From an uncultured Cyclobacteriaceae bacterium (GTDB lineage: Bacteria; Bacteroidota; Bacteroidia; Cytophagales; Cyclobacteriaceae), in the NCBI GenBank assembly GCA_947492745.1, contig CANLOE010000018.1:1-64000 (forward strand): a stretch of 64,000 bases of DNA, in the 5' to 3' direction. Under the pieces are notes generated by a model that was not told the origin of the DNA, did no database searches, and saw nothing but the letters and a program-made list of their open reading frames with translations. The translations under genes were made by a program, and so were the position numbers. Shown in pieces: positions 8,724 to 17,595 of this stretch. Positions within the stretch are counted from its first letter, which is position 1. Each line of letters opens with the position of its first letter.

Positions 8724-9638
8724 ATGCTTATGTATGCTTTCAAAAGAGTTCTGGTGGGCTTGGACCTGACCGAAATGGACTCGCTACTTATTGATTATAC
8801 GGCTCATATCTCTAAACTATTAGAGGTGGAGAAGGTTGTCTTTTTGCATGTGGCCAAGGACCTCGACCTGCCCAAGGAAATCACCGACAAGTACCCGGAC
8901 CTCTTGGCTCCTATCGATGAAAGCATAGAGGGAAATATCTCTGAAAAATTGAAGGGAATGGACTTCGGTTGCCCTCATGACATCGAGGTAAGAGAAGGAG
9001 ATGCTACGGAAAAGATCATGCGCCTCACCGAAACCAAAGAAATAGACCTTATCATCATGGGGCGGAAATTTGGTCTGAAGGGTAAAGGTGTGCTGCCAGG
9101 GAAAATCGCGAAACTGGCCTTGAGCTCGATATGGTTCGTTCCCGAGGGAGCTGCGCCCATTATTTCCAAAATAGTAGTCCCCACTGATTTTTCGAAGACC
9201 TCAAAAATGGCCCTTGAAAAGGCTGTGGAGATTGCCGAAGACCTTAACGCGGAAGTGGTCCTGCAGAATTCGTTCAGTGTCCCTTCGGTATATTACAAAA
9301 CAGGAAAAACCTTTGAACAGTTTTCCGAAATCATGAAAAAGAATGCAGAAAAGGACCTGACCGAGTTCATGGAGGGCCTTCCCGAATCCTATCGGAATAT
9401 TCCGTGCATCCATATACAGGACGAGGAGGAAGAACCCAGCGAACGTGCCTACGAGGTCGCCAGAAAAGAGGAGGCAGATCTTATCGTCATCGGTTCAAGG
9501 GGCAGGACGGGAATAGCCTCAATACTTCTGGGCAGTATCGCCGAAAAGATGACCTTGCATAAAAGCAACATCCCTCTGCTCATCATCAAGCAGAAAAAGG
9601 CCAATCTGGGGTTTGTGGAGGCATTATTTAGATTGTAG
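8724..9638 (+). CDS. Universal stress protein, tandem USP domains
   Basis: A 304-aa cytosolic protein with two UspA-like Rossmann domains, about 1-145 and 150-292. The second domain has the ATP-binding pattern G-x2-G-x9-G-S, visible as GSRGRTGIASILLGS (about 257-271). In the first domain the matching loop reads GRKFGLKGKGVLPG and does not fit the pattern, so probably only one domain binds nucleotide. Such proteins modulate survival under starvation or oxidative stress; the partner is unknown. Start ATG at 8724; a second ATG is two codons later. Single gene, divergent from the ABC exporter across 189 bp. Confidence 0.9.
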   Translation: MLMYAFKRVLVGLDLTEMDSLLIDYTAHISKLLEVEKVVFLHVAKDLDLPKEITDKYPDLLAPIDESIEGNISEKLKGMDFGCPHDIEVREGDATEKIMRLTETKEIDLIIMGRKFGLKGKGVLPGKIAKLALSSIWFVPEGAAPIISKIVVPTDFSKTSKMALEKAVEIAEDLNAEVVLQNSFSVPSVYYKTGKTFEQFSEIMKKNAEKDLTEFMEGLPESYRNIPCIHIQDEEEEPSERAYEVARKEEADLIVIGSRGRTGIASILLGSIAEKMTLHKSNIPLLIIKQKKANLGFVEALFRL

Positions 9639-9660
9639 TTTATAGCTTTATAAGAACGTC

Positions 9661-9771
9661 TTCGGAGGTGGACTACCCTATGGCCATAAGCTGGAAAACA
9701 ATGCCGTGAATGTCGGCCTGTTCTTCGGACATAAGGATATGCCACATTGGTCTTGTCCGTGGATAATATAA
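9661..9771 (+). pseudogene. Possible C-terminal remnant of an outer-membrane protein gene
   Basis: An open frame without a start codon encodes a stretch beginning FGGGLPYGHKLENN, then NVGLFFGHK, with a stop at 9769. The alternating Gly/aromatic pattern resembles a beta-barrel C-terminus. Weak evidence. Confidence 0.2.
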
Positions 9772-9808
9772 GCGCAGGAAATCAATCAAAGAGAAAGATG
9801 CTGTGTTA

Positions 9809-9967
9809 TACAAACTTAGCTTTCAAATATCGCCTATCTTCCTGTTCATTTAGCTTCACTCTGCGTTGACAATCCTCGGGATAGCGCTGCTATCCCTGCG
9901 GTTCTCGCCTTGATTGAAACAAAATGACCAGCGGAATCTTATACGACATTTAAAACCCAAATTTGTA
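9809..9967 (+). mobile_element. Family C element, 159 bp
   Basis: TACAAACTTAGCTTT and CCCAAATTTGTA arms, flanked by TTA at 9806-9808 and 9968-9970. The core GGGATAGCGCTGCTATCCC is a perfect 8-bp-stem hairpin. Nearly identical to the copy at 2479, so recently active. Confidence 0.9.
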
Positions 9968-10063
9968 TTACTATTGACTTGGATTTATGCATAAACTCAG
10001 CGTTATGTCCGTTTTTAAAGGTTTCGTGAATGCACTGTATCATTTGTCGATTTGATTATGAGA

Positions 10064-10541
10064 CTTTTTTAGACTAATGATTGAATTTTATCATCACTTA
10101 TTTTGAGTAGGACCGAGCGCTAAGAAAATGTCCTTGAAGATTTAACCCGGATCATGCATTGATAAAACCTACTGCGGATCTAACTATCTGCAAATCAGTC
10201 GTTGCACTAAGTTTATTGAATTCACCATAATGGTGCTATGCTAAAACCCAATAAAAACTCCCTGATTTATTGCTATTTAAACCCTCGTTGCGAAGTTTCA
10301 ACGCATGATCCGGGTTTAACCAGTGAGGGGGCCAGCCTGTCGCGTGAGCATCATTAACAATACTGGCTTACTGTCCGAGAGATTTCAATGAAATGATGCG
10401 TCAAATGATCATCTACAGCAATGGGTATGATGGCGAAAGTAGTTGACCTGAGATAAGCTTACACCTGAAAATTCCGTATATACAATGAAAATCAACATCT
10501 TATATGTGAGAAATAAAGGATGCATTTTCAAAATAGGCTCT
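10064..10541. repeat. Degenerate long A-like element split by a family B element
   Basis: Left part TCACTTATTTTGAGTAGGACCGAGCG and right part GGGGCCAGCCTGTCGCGTGAG are adjacent in other A copies but here are separated by B at 10145-10315. The outer arms are eroded (GAGACTTTTTTAGA left, TTTTCAAAATAGGCTCTAA right). The right half carries extra sequence also present at 21868-22328. Confidence 0.65.
10145..10315 (+). mobile_element. Family B element, 171 bp, nested in an A-like element
   Basis: ACCCGGATCATGCATTG and GCATGATCCGGGT arms, flanked by TTA at 10142-10144 and 10316-10318. Removing the element plus one TTA restores the A-like sequence GAAGATTTAnCCAG, so TTA is a target-site duplication. 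Confidence 0.9.
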
Positions 10542-10787
10542 AATTAGGAGGTGCCGCTCATAAAATTTCTTCTACGAATCCTTGACGTAATAGGGAATCA
10601 TGTGTGACTATGCTTAAATTTAAACTATACTTATAATTCACTAGGCATAAAACAATTGTATAATTGTTAATCGCTTGATAAACATCCATATAGTGTGCCT
10701 GTTATATATAAGTTTTAGTATATCGGCAATATCAAAACGCCGCACTGGATTTGGGTATGATTCGATGATCTTGGAGAATCGAATTTA

Positions 10788-11005
10788 GAGACTGTTTTAA
10801 AATGTATCTTTTTCTTTCTTATGTACTTCTTTTGGTGCCTGATTTCGTTGGAATTTCCGCTAGCTAGCGCGACATGCTATCTTTGTCAATGGCTCACGCG
10901 GCAGACCGGCCCCTTCACTGATAATGCCCTCGGGGCATTATTTTAACGCTCGGTCCTATCCAAAATAAGTGATGACAAATTCTAAAATAATTTCAAAACA
11001 GTCTC
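10788..11005 (+). mobile_element. Family A element, 218 bp, upstream of the M16 gene
   Basis: Arms GAGACTGTTTTAAAATG and TTTCAAAACAGTCTC, flanked by TTA at 10785-10787 and 11006-11008. The internal hairpin AATGCCCTCGGGGCATTATTTTAA resembles an intrinsic terminator on the + strand and lies about 120 bp before the M16 start, so it could insulate that gene from upstream transcription (inference). Confidence 0.9.
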
Positions 11006-11064
11006 TTAGACTACCCATAAAAAGTTATAAAGAGTCTCGATACCATCAGATTAAACTTAAAATA

Positions 11065-13911
11065 ATGACAAACTTAAGACCAATTATCTTTTCCGTACTT
11101 TACCTACTTGTATCAGTGGTAGGTAAGGCACAAACAAAACTCATCGAAAAGGTAACGAAAAAAGGAGATGAACTGGTCATCCCTTATCAGAAATATGTAC
11201 TGAAAAACGGATTGACACTGCTCATCCACGAAGACCACTCGGACCCTGTTGTCCATGTAGATGTGACCTATCATGTAGGCTCCGCTAGGGAAGAGCTGAA
11301 AAAATCGGGTTTTGCCCACTTTTTCGAGCACATGATGTTTCAGGGTTCGGACCATGTGGCGGATGAGGAACACTTCAAGATCGTTAACGAATCGGGAGGT
11401 ACGATGAACGGTTCCACGAACCGGGACAGGACCAATTACTTTCAGACCGTGCCGAGTAATCAGCTCGAAACCATGCTTTGGTTGGAGGCCGACCGCATGG
11501 GCTTTCTGCTAGATGCGGTCACACAGAAAAAATTCGAGGTACAACGAGCTACTGTCAAGAACGAGAAGGGCCAAAACTATGATAACAGGCCTTATGGAGG
11601 TTTTCGTGAACTGAATGCCAAAGCCCTGTATCCTTATGGACATCCCTACTCTTGGCTGACCATCGGTATTCTTGAAGACCTGGACAGGGTCGATGTCACT
11701 GACCTGAAGAAGTTCTTCCTCCGCTGGTATGGCCCCAACAATGCCACACTGACCATAGGTGGTGATGTAGCGCCCAAAGAGGTCATTAAAATGGCCGAAA
11801 AGTATTTCTCCCCTATTCCGAGAGGCCCTGAGGTAAAGGACATGTCATTGGAACCCGTGACACTGGATAACAACCGCTATGTATCCTACTATGATAAAAA
11901 TATCCGCTTTCCGGGATTGATCATCACCTTCCCTACCGTGCCCGCATTTCACTCCGATGCTGCGGCCTTGGACTGCCTCTCCGACATCCTTGGAAAAGGA
12001 AAGGGTTCTTACTTTTATAAGAGCTTTGTAGAGAGCCAAAAGGCCATTCAGGCCAGTACCTTTCACAATACCAGTGAGCTGGCAGGTGAAATGACCATGT
12101 TCGTGTTACCCTTCCCTAACCGACCTTTGGCCGATTTCGAAAAAGAGGTGAGGCAGGCACTGGCCGATTTCGAAAAGAACGGAGTGCAGGACAAGGATAT
12201 CCAAAAATTCAAGGCAAGTTATGAATCCAGGAGTATCAATGCTCTGGCATCTGTCAGTGGCAAAGTATCCCAGTTGGCATATTACGAGACTTTTGCGGGT
12301 AACCCCAATTACCTACAGACAGAACTCAAGCAGTACCTCAATGTGTCCAAAGAAGATGTTGTCAGGGTATACAATAAATACATCAAGGGTAAGCCCGCTA
12401 TTGTGCAGAGTGTTCTGGCAAAAGAGGATGGCAAGCCTGTCCGACCGGACAATTATACGACGGCCAGTTCCAGGGACAGTAAATTTCCTGTTGAAGACTA
12501 CTCCGGACTGACCTATACGAAGGCCAAGGACAATTTTGACAGGGCGCAACGCCCAACACCCGGAAAAAGCCCCTTGGTATCCATACCCGAACTATGGAAA
12601 ACAACCTTTCAAAACGGCATCAAGGTCATCGGCACGGAATCCACAGAGATACCTACCGTAGTACTTCAGCTGACCCTAAAAGGTGGACATCAACTGGACA
12701 GCTTCGATAAGGCCGGTCTTGCTGCCCTTACCGCTGCTATGATGAACGAGTCCACTGAGAACTATAGCGCACAGGAAATTGCAGAAAAACTGGAGCAGCT
12801 GGGAAGTAGTATTTCCTTTAGTGCCAGTACTTATGGCACCTCCTTGACAGTCAATACACTAAAGAAAAACCTCAATGCCACTTTGGGACTCTTGGAGGAG
12901 AAGTTATTGCGTCCAAAATTTGACACAAAAGATTTTGAGCGTTTGAAAAAACAGGCGTTGGAAGGAGCTAAGGCAGAGGCCAAGCAGCCTCGGGCCATCG
13001 CAGGAAACGTTTACCGCAAGTTGTTGTATGGAGAGGAGCATATCTTTTCCGCACCCGATAACGGCACAGTTACCTCCATTGAGGCCATTCAACTGGCAGA
13101 TGTAAAAGCGTTTTATGAGATGTATTATGCTCCCAATACAGCCGAACTGGTGGTGGTTGGTGATATCGAAGAAAAGCAATTGCTTGTGCAGCTGGGCTTT
13201 TTGAAAAAGTGGACACCAAAAGAAGTTGCCATTCCTGCCCTGCCGGAAGTTAGCCCTAATGAGAAAACCAAGATATACCTTGTGGATAAAAAAGGAGCGC
13301 CTCAGTCCGAAATCAGGATCGGTTACATGACCTCCATGCCCTACGATGCCACTGGAGAATATTTTAAGACCAATCTGATGAACTATGTACTTGGCGGTAA
13401 TTTCAACAGCCGTATCAATCTCAATCTCAGAGAAGACAAGGGTTTTACCTATGGCGCTTCTTCCCGCTTTAATAGCTGGGACAAGCCCGGCCCCTTTACG
13501 GCTTCCGCTGGAGTAAGAAGCAATGCTACGGACAGTGCTGTAGCGGAGTTTATGAAGGAAATCACGCTATATCATGAGAAAGGGATCTCTCCGGATGAAC
13601 TGAAGTACATGAAAAACTCCATCGGACAGGGCGATGCCCGAAAATATGAAACACCAAGCCAAAAGGCATTGTTTCTCAGTCGTATAGTGCATTTTGGACT
13701 CGATGGGAAGTACGTCGATGAGCAGAATAAAATCATCAATAAGATGACCATAGCTGATGTCAACGCATTGACAAAAAAGCACCTTCCCTACACTACGATG
13801 AACATTGTAGTGGTAGGCGATAAGGAAAGTATCCTTCCCGGACTACAAAAATTGGGTTACGATATCGTAGAGCTGGATGCCGAAGCAAATCCTGTTAAGA
13901 ATCCTGAATAG
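11065..13911 (+). CDS. M16 family zinc peptidase, two-domain, exported
   Basis: A 948-aa pitrilysin-type peptidase built from two M16 halves in one chain. The first half has the inverted zinc motif HFFEH (residues 85-89) and the downstream glutamate in VKNEKG (Glu168), so it is catalytic. The second half (about 510-930) lacks HxxEH and should be the inactive partner forming the degradation chamber. A signal peptide covers residues 1-22, ending KAQT. The frame stays open upstream to 10969, but that stretch is the end of a family A element; ATG at 11065 gives the signal peptide and is chosen. Followed by a hairpin terminator at 14020. Role: degradation of small peptides in the periplasm or at the surface. 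Confidence 0.92.
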   Translation: MTNLRPIIFSVLYLLVSVVGKAQTKLIEKVTKKGDELVIPYQKYVLKNGLTLLIHEDHSDPVVHVDVTYHVGSAREELKKSGFAHFFEHMMFQGSDHVADEEHFKIVNESGGTMNGSTNRDRTNYFQTVPSNQLETMLWLEADRMGFLLDAVTQKKFEVQRATVKNEKGQNYDNRPYGGFRELNAKALYPYGHPYSWLTIGILEDLDRVDVTDLKKFFLRWYGPNNATLTIGGDVAPKEVIKMAEKYFSPIPRGPEVKDMSLEPVTLDNNRYVSYYDKNIRFPGLIITFPTVPAFHSDAAALDCLSDILGKGKGSYFYKSFVESQKAIQASTFHNTSELAGEMTMFVLPFPNRPLADFEKEVRQALADFEKNGVQDKDIQKFKASYESRSINALASVSGKVSQLAYYETFAGNPNYLQTELKQYLNVSKEDVVRVYNKYIKGKPAIVQSVLAKEDGKPVRPDNYTTASSRDSKFPVEDYSGLTYTKAKDNFDRAQRPTPGKSPLVSIPELWKTTFQNGIKVIGTESTEIPTVVLQLTLKGGHQLDSFDKAGLAALTAAMMNESTENYSAQEIAEKLEQLGSSISFSASTYGTSLTVNTLKKNLNATLGLLEEKLLRPKFDTKDFERLKKQALEGAKAEAKQPRAIAGNVYRKLLYGEEHIFSAPDNGTVTSIEAIQLADVKAFYEMYYAPNTAELVVVGDIEEKQLLVQLGFLKKWTPKEVAIPALPEVSPNEKTKIYLVDKKGAPQSEIRIGYMTSMPYDATGEYFKTNLMNYVLGGNFNSRINLNLREDKGFTYGASSRFNSWDKPGPFTASAGVRSNATDSAVAEFMKEITLYHEKGISPDELKYMKNSIGQGDARKYETPSQKALFLSRIVHFGLDGKYVDEQNKIINKMTIADVNALTKKHLPYTTMNIVVVGDKESILPGLQKLGYDIVELDAEANPVKNPE

Positions 13912-14019
13912 CAAATAGAGATTTCTATTTTCATCAAAGTGCCACCATATCCAGGTGTTTTCCCAAATATAGAATCTGTAGCCATTGAGGGGAGCTCCAT
14001 AGTATAGAATGGCCAATAG

Positions 14020-14056
14020 AAAAGAGGCTGTATTAAAAGACAGCCTCTTCTTTTTT
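14020..14056 (+). terminator. Intrinsic terminator after the M16 gene
   Basis: AAAAGAGGCTGT and ACAGCCTCTT form a stem around an 8-base loop, followed by CTTTTTT. Confidence 0.75.
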
Positions 14057-14062
14057 ACTTCA

Positions 14063-14392
14063 ACCCGGATCATGCATTAGCCCTTCTATCACGGACTTAA
14101 ATAGCTGCAAATCAGTAAAGCAAATGCGTTTTATAGGATTCACCGTAGCGGTGCTACGCTGAATCCTATAAAACTCCCTGATGTATTGCCATTTATACAA
14201 ATTTGGGTTTTAAATGTCGTATAAGATTCCGCTGGTCATTTTGTTTCAATCAAGGCGAACACCGCAGGGATAGCAGCGCTATCCCGAGGATGGTCAACGC
14301 AGAGTGAAACAAAATGAACAGGAAGATATGCGATTTTAAAAGCTAAGTTTGTATTAAACCCTCGTTACGAAGTCCCGACGCATGATCTGGGT
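14063..14392 (+). mobile_element. Family B element split by a family C element
   Basis: B arms ACCCGGATCATGCATTAG and GCATGATCTGGGT; flanks TCA left and TAA right, so the target repeat has decayed. A complete C element (14196-14353) sits inside; removing it and one TTA gives a B element of 169 bp, the normal size. Confidence 0.88.
14196..14353 (-). mobile_element. Family C element, 158 bp, nested in family B
   Basis: TACAAATTTGGGTTTTAAA and GCTAAGTTTGTA arms, flanked by TTA at 14193-14195 and 14354-14356, inside B sequence at a site where intact B copies read ATTTAAACCC. Confidence 0.92.
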
Positions 14393-14395
14393 TAA

Positions 14396-14564
14396 ACCCA
14401 AAATGACCGATAGCCTTCCTATTCCGAACATAAATTGCTTCAAAATCAGCAGTTTTATGCTGCGCAGGTTCGTTACCTTAATGATGCACTAAGCCTTCTC
14501 ACCTAAACCACTGATTTTATTGCAATTATGCTCTCATGACGAAATCCTATTGATCAATTTGGGT
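14396..14564 (+). mobile_element. Family D element, 169 bp
   Basis: Arms ACCCAAAATGACCGATAGCC and TTGATCAATTTGGGT, flanked by TAA at 14393-14395 and 14565-14567. It abuts the preceding B element, sharing the TAA. Confidence 0.88.
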
Positions 14565-14598
14565 TAAAATTAAGTTGTACCATACAAAATTTGACATG

Positions 14599-14635
14599 AA
14601 AAGAGGCCGTACCACTTTTGATACAGCCTCTTTTC
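14599..14635 (-). terminator. Intrinsic terminator after the beta-helix gene
   Basis: AAAAGAGGC-GTA and TAC-GCCTCTTTT form a stem about 50 bp past the stop codon; on the - strand it is followed by a short T-containing tract. T runs at the other end mean it may work in both directions. Confidence 0.6.
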
Positions 14636-14681
14636 TACATTCTGAAATGGTCATTCATCCATAGCCATTGTCACGAACCGT

Positions 14682-16775
14682 CTACTTTACGATAAGCTTT
14701 TCGTGATGCCCGTTGCTGGTCTTTACCATGTACAAGCCTTTCTTGAGATCTGAAATATCAAAAGAAGTTTTTGCGTGAGCGAAAAGCTTTTCCACCTTCA
14801 TCACCTTTCCATTGATATCATAAATATAAAGATCTACGATAGCGTCTTCTTTATTTTCATAACGTACTGTCAGTATATCCATAGCAGGGTTGGGGCTAAG
14901 CGTAAATACACTTTCCTCCAATGTTTCTTCTTGAAGCAATCTTAAGTTGGAGTTTTTGACAAACTTCCACTTCGCATTGTCACTGAATTTGACGGGAAAC
15001 CGTAGACCTTTATCATTCATTGCTTTTCCAAAAGCCAGTTTGATGCCGGCTATATCATCATGGACCAGTGCAGCTTGTTTTTCATTACCTCCTACGAATA
15101 TTTCGAATTGAGAGGCTTTGCCCGTACCTACCAAGCTCCAGCGGGGCTTATAGCTCTGAGCAGCAAATAGGAAAGGAGCTTCGGTCTGTGGTAGGTTTTG
15201 TGCTATTTCGGCTTCTGTATATCCTTTGTGTGCTTCTAGAAATCCTCCATGATCTTTATTTTTGATATGATAATAGTAAGGAGGTACAAATTTTACTTCC
15301 CATTTTACAGTGGCATCTCCGACCCATTTGGGCTTAGTACTCAATCCGTTGTTATCGGCATTGGATGCCAGTTTACGGCCGGTCTCTTCGTTGATGATTT
15401 CATAAACACCGTCAGAAACCAAGGCTGTAGGGAAATCCGTCTTTTGTAGGTCCTGCTGTCCTTTGGGGATTCCATTGATACGTATATTTCCTCCTGATTT
15501 CGGTACGTGCATTCGGACATCGGGGATAAAGTTAGAGTTGGCTGAATCTATATTGGTGTTGTTAAGTATATCTACATTAAAGGAAACAAACTCAGATTTG
15601 GATTCGATGGGTTCTATACCCCTTGATTCGTAAAAATCAAAATCGATAACAAAATTGGTAGCGGTAGATCCAGTGAAGTCATTGTCATTGATATAAATGT
15701 TGTTCGGACAATAGGCACTGACAAAAAAGTTGAAGTCTCCGATTATCCTATTGTTATTGATATAGATGTAATTGACCGTTTGTAGCTCTCTGTCCAGTTG
15801 GATAATCCTGCTTCTGAAGTTGGGGTTTTCCACGCGGCAATCAAACAGGTTACCGTTGACCACGATATTGTAGGACCACTCTTCGATGTGCAATAGATCG
15901 ATGAGGCCATTGTGATCCTCAAAAGTATTATTGGTCACATCAATGCCATGAATGCGGGAAAATGCGACGCCCGTATTTCTAAAAAAACTATTCTTGACCG
16001 AGCTGCCATTTCCACCCCATACAATGGGAAACTCTGTATTGCCGGCATCAAAAGAAATGCCTCTATCATCAAAACCCACGTCCGTAGAGTCAGGAACAAA
16101 GCGGCAATAATCGATAGTCACTTTAGGCATGAAACCTCTTCTGGCACGACGATCATTGATGTATCCTATTCTTCTAAAATTAAGGAAAGATACATGCTCG
16201 AAAGTGGCGCCGATGCCATTACCCGCAAAACAACTGTAAAACCCTCCATTGAGCTCTACATTGTCAAAGCCAATACCCTTATAGGTCAACCCATCCTGCT
16301 TTCCGGGCCGACGAAAATTATCCTTATAATTCTGTGTCCTTCCATCCATCAGCACTGAATAGTCCTCCGTAGCAGGTTTGGGCTGAACAATCTTCAAATC
16401 TTTGAACTCGACATCATCCGAAGCGATGATAATGCTGAAGGCATTCAACAAAGTAGTCCTAATGCCTGATGAACCTTTGAAGTAAGGATCGAAACCTATG
16501 CTGCTCTTACCTTTCAAGACCAATGCCTTGTCAATTACGATATTCTTATGCTCTAGGTCATACTCCTCGTCTACGAAATTGATGATATCCCCGGCCTTCG
16601 CCTCATCGATGATTTCTTGTAGTTTCCCTGCGTGTTGGCTAGTCACATCAATCCTTTCTGCTCTTAGCTTACCGCTGGTCAATACCATCGAACAGGCTAA
16701 TAATAGCAAAGCCCAGTGGCCATTGTGTCTAGATCTTCCAATAAAACGCTGCTTTTTGTTGCTGTTCTTTTTCAT
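14682..16775 (-). CDS. T9SS-exported right-handed beta-helix protein with ricin-like domain
   Basis: A 697-aa secreted protein. The N-terminus is Lys/Arg-rich followed by a hydrophobic segment (about 22-37). Residues about 45-440 contain short repeating Asn/Asp/Ile-rich strands (such as IYINNNRIIGDF, IYINDNDFTG) typical of a pectate-lyase-like parallel beta-helix, in which polysaccharide lyases are found. Residues about 465-615 read like a beta-trefoil/ricin B-type lectin region (YEIINEETGRKLAS, HIKNKDHGGFLEA). The final ~75 residues are a type A T9SS sorting domain (FTLSPNPAMDILTVRY to KKGLYMVKT). No lyase active site was recognised, so enzymatic activity is uncertain. The frame begins at a TTG three codons earlier; ATG at 16775 is preferred. 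Confidence 0.8.
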   Translation of the reverse strand: MKKNSNKKQRFIGRSRHNGHWALLLLACSMVLTSGKLRAERIDVTSQHAGKLQEIIDEAKAGDIINFVDEEYDLEHKNIVIDKALVLKGKSSIGFDPYFKGSSGIRTTLLNAFSIIIASDDVEFKDLKIVQPKPATEDYSVLMDGRTQNYKDNFRRPGKQDGLTYKGIGFDNVELNGGFYSCFAGNGIGATFEHVSFLNFRRIGYINDRRARRGFMPKVTIDYCRFVPDSTDVGFDDRGISFDAGNTEFPIVWGGNGSSVKNSFFRNTGVAFSRIHGIDVTNNTFEDHNGLIDLLHIEEWSYNIVVNGNLFDCRVENPNFRSRIIQLDRELQTVNYIYINNNRIIGDFNFFVSAYCPNNIYINDNDFTGSTATNFVIDFDFYESRGIEPIESKSEFVSFNVDILNNTNIDSANSNFIPDVRMHVPKSGGNIRINGIPKGQQDLQKTDFPTALVSDGVYEIINEETGRKLASNADNNGLSTKPKWVGDATVKWEVKFVPPYYYHIKNKDHGGFLEAHKGYTEAEIAQNLPQTEAPFLFAAQSYKPRWSLVGTGKASQFEIFVGGNEKQAALVHDDIAGIKLAFGKAMNDKGLRFPVKFSDNAKWKFVKNSNLRLLQEETLEESVFTLSPNPAMDILTVRYENKEDAIVDLYIYDINGKVMKVEKLFAHAKTSFDISDLKKGLYMVKTSNGHHEKLIVK

Positions 16776-16999
16776 AAATTTCAACTGTTATGTGATTTTC
16801 ATCAAACCAAGAAAGCTTGTAGGGCATAGTTATTTTACAAGGCTCTTCAGTATGGAAAACCAAAAAAATCATATTTATATAGTAAAAAGTATTCTATTGA
16901 TATATGCTCAGCTGATTCGCCACTGGGATAGCAAAAAATTATGGAAACTACCCTTTGGCCTCAAAAAATGCGTGCATAAAATGATTTTAAAAACACTAA

Positions 17000-17217
17000 G
17001 AGACTGTTTTGAAATTATTTTAGAATTTGTTATCACTTATTTTGGATAGGACCGAACGTTAAAATAATGCCGCGAGGGCATTATCAGTGAAGGGGCCGGT
17101 CTGCCGCGTGAGCCATTGACAAAGATAGCCTGTCGCGCTAGCTAGCGGAAATTTCAACGAAATCAGGCACCAAAAGCAGTACATAAGAAAGAAAAAGATA
17201 CATTTTAAAACAGTCTC
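17000..17217 (-). mobile_element. Family A element, 218 bp
   Basis: GAGACTGTTTTGAAAT and ATTTTAAAACAGTCTC arms, flanked by TAA at 16997-16999 and 17218-17220; reverse orientation to the copy at 10788, so the TAA repeat is the same TTA target read on the other strand. The stretch from 17221 to the terminator at 17527 is AT-rich with nothing recognised. Confidence 0.92.
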
Positions 17218-17526
17218 TAACTGGTAGGTTAATACATTTGCGAAAGCTCAGGTAACCATTTGTTCTCTAAAAAATGCATTTTTTGAAAACAAAAAGAAAT
17301 AAAATGTCTTATATATTACTTGATTTTGATTGGTTTTCTGATAGCGAAAAGAAGGTTAAATACGCATTAAAGCTTATTTATCTATATTTACATGTTTTTT
17401 TAATCTTGAAGTAATTAAAAAAAAGGAAATTATTTTTACGGAAAGCACATTAGTAACTTATAAAGACTGAAATGCTCTTTTTTGAATCACCTTTTGATGA
17501 GATTCCCGATTCAAAAAAAATAAAAA

Positions 17527-17555
17527 AGCGCGTCCGGCATTTTGCCGGACGCGCT
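17527..17555 (-). terminator. Strong intrinsic terminator after the M43 protease gene
   Basis: A perfect 13-bp stem AGCGCGTCCGGCA / TGCCGGACGCGCT with a 3-base loop; on the - strand it runs into TTTTTTATTTTTTTT. Confidence 0.92.
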
Positions 17556-17595
17556 GAATCAAGCACAGATGGTCTTACCGTATGACTCTAAAAAA

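Noticed and set aside
10969-11064. N-terminal extension of the M16 peptidase
   Set aside because: This part comes from the end of the family A element and its flank and precedes a normal signal peptide.
16498-17049. A 183-aa + strand frame
   Set aside because: It is antisense to the beta-helix gene start and runs into a family A element.
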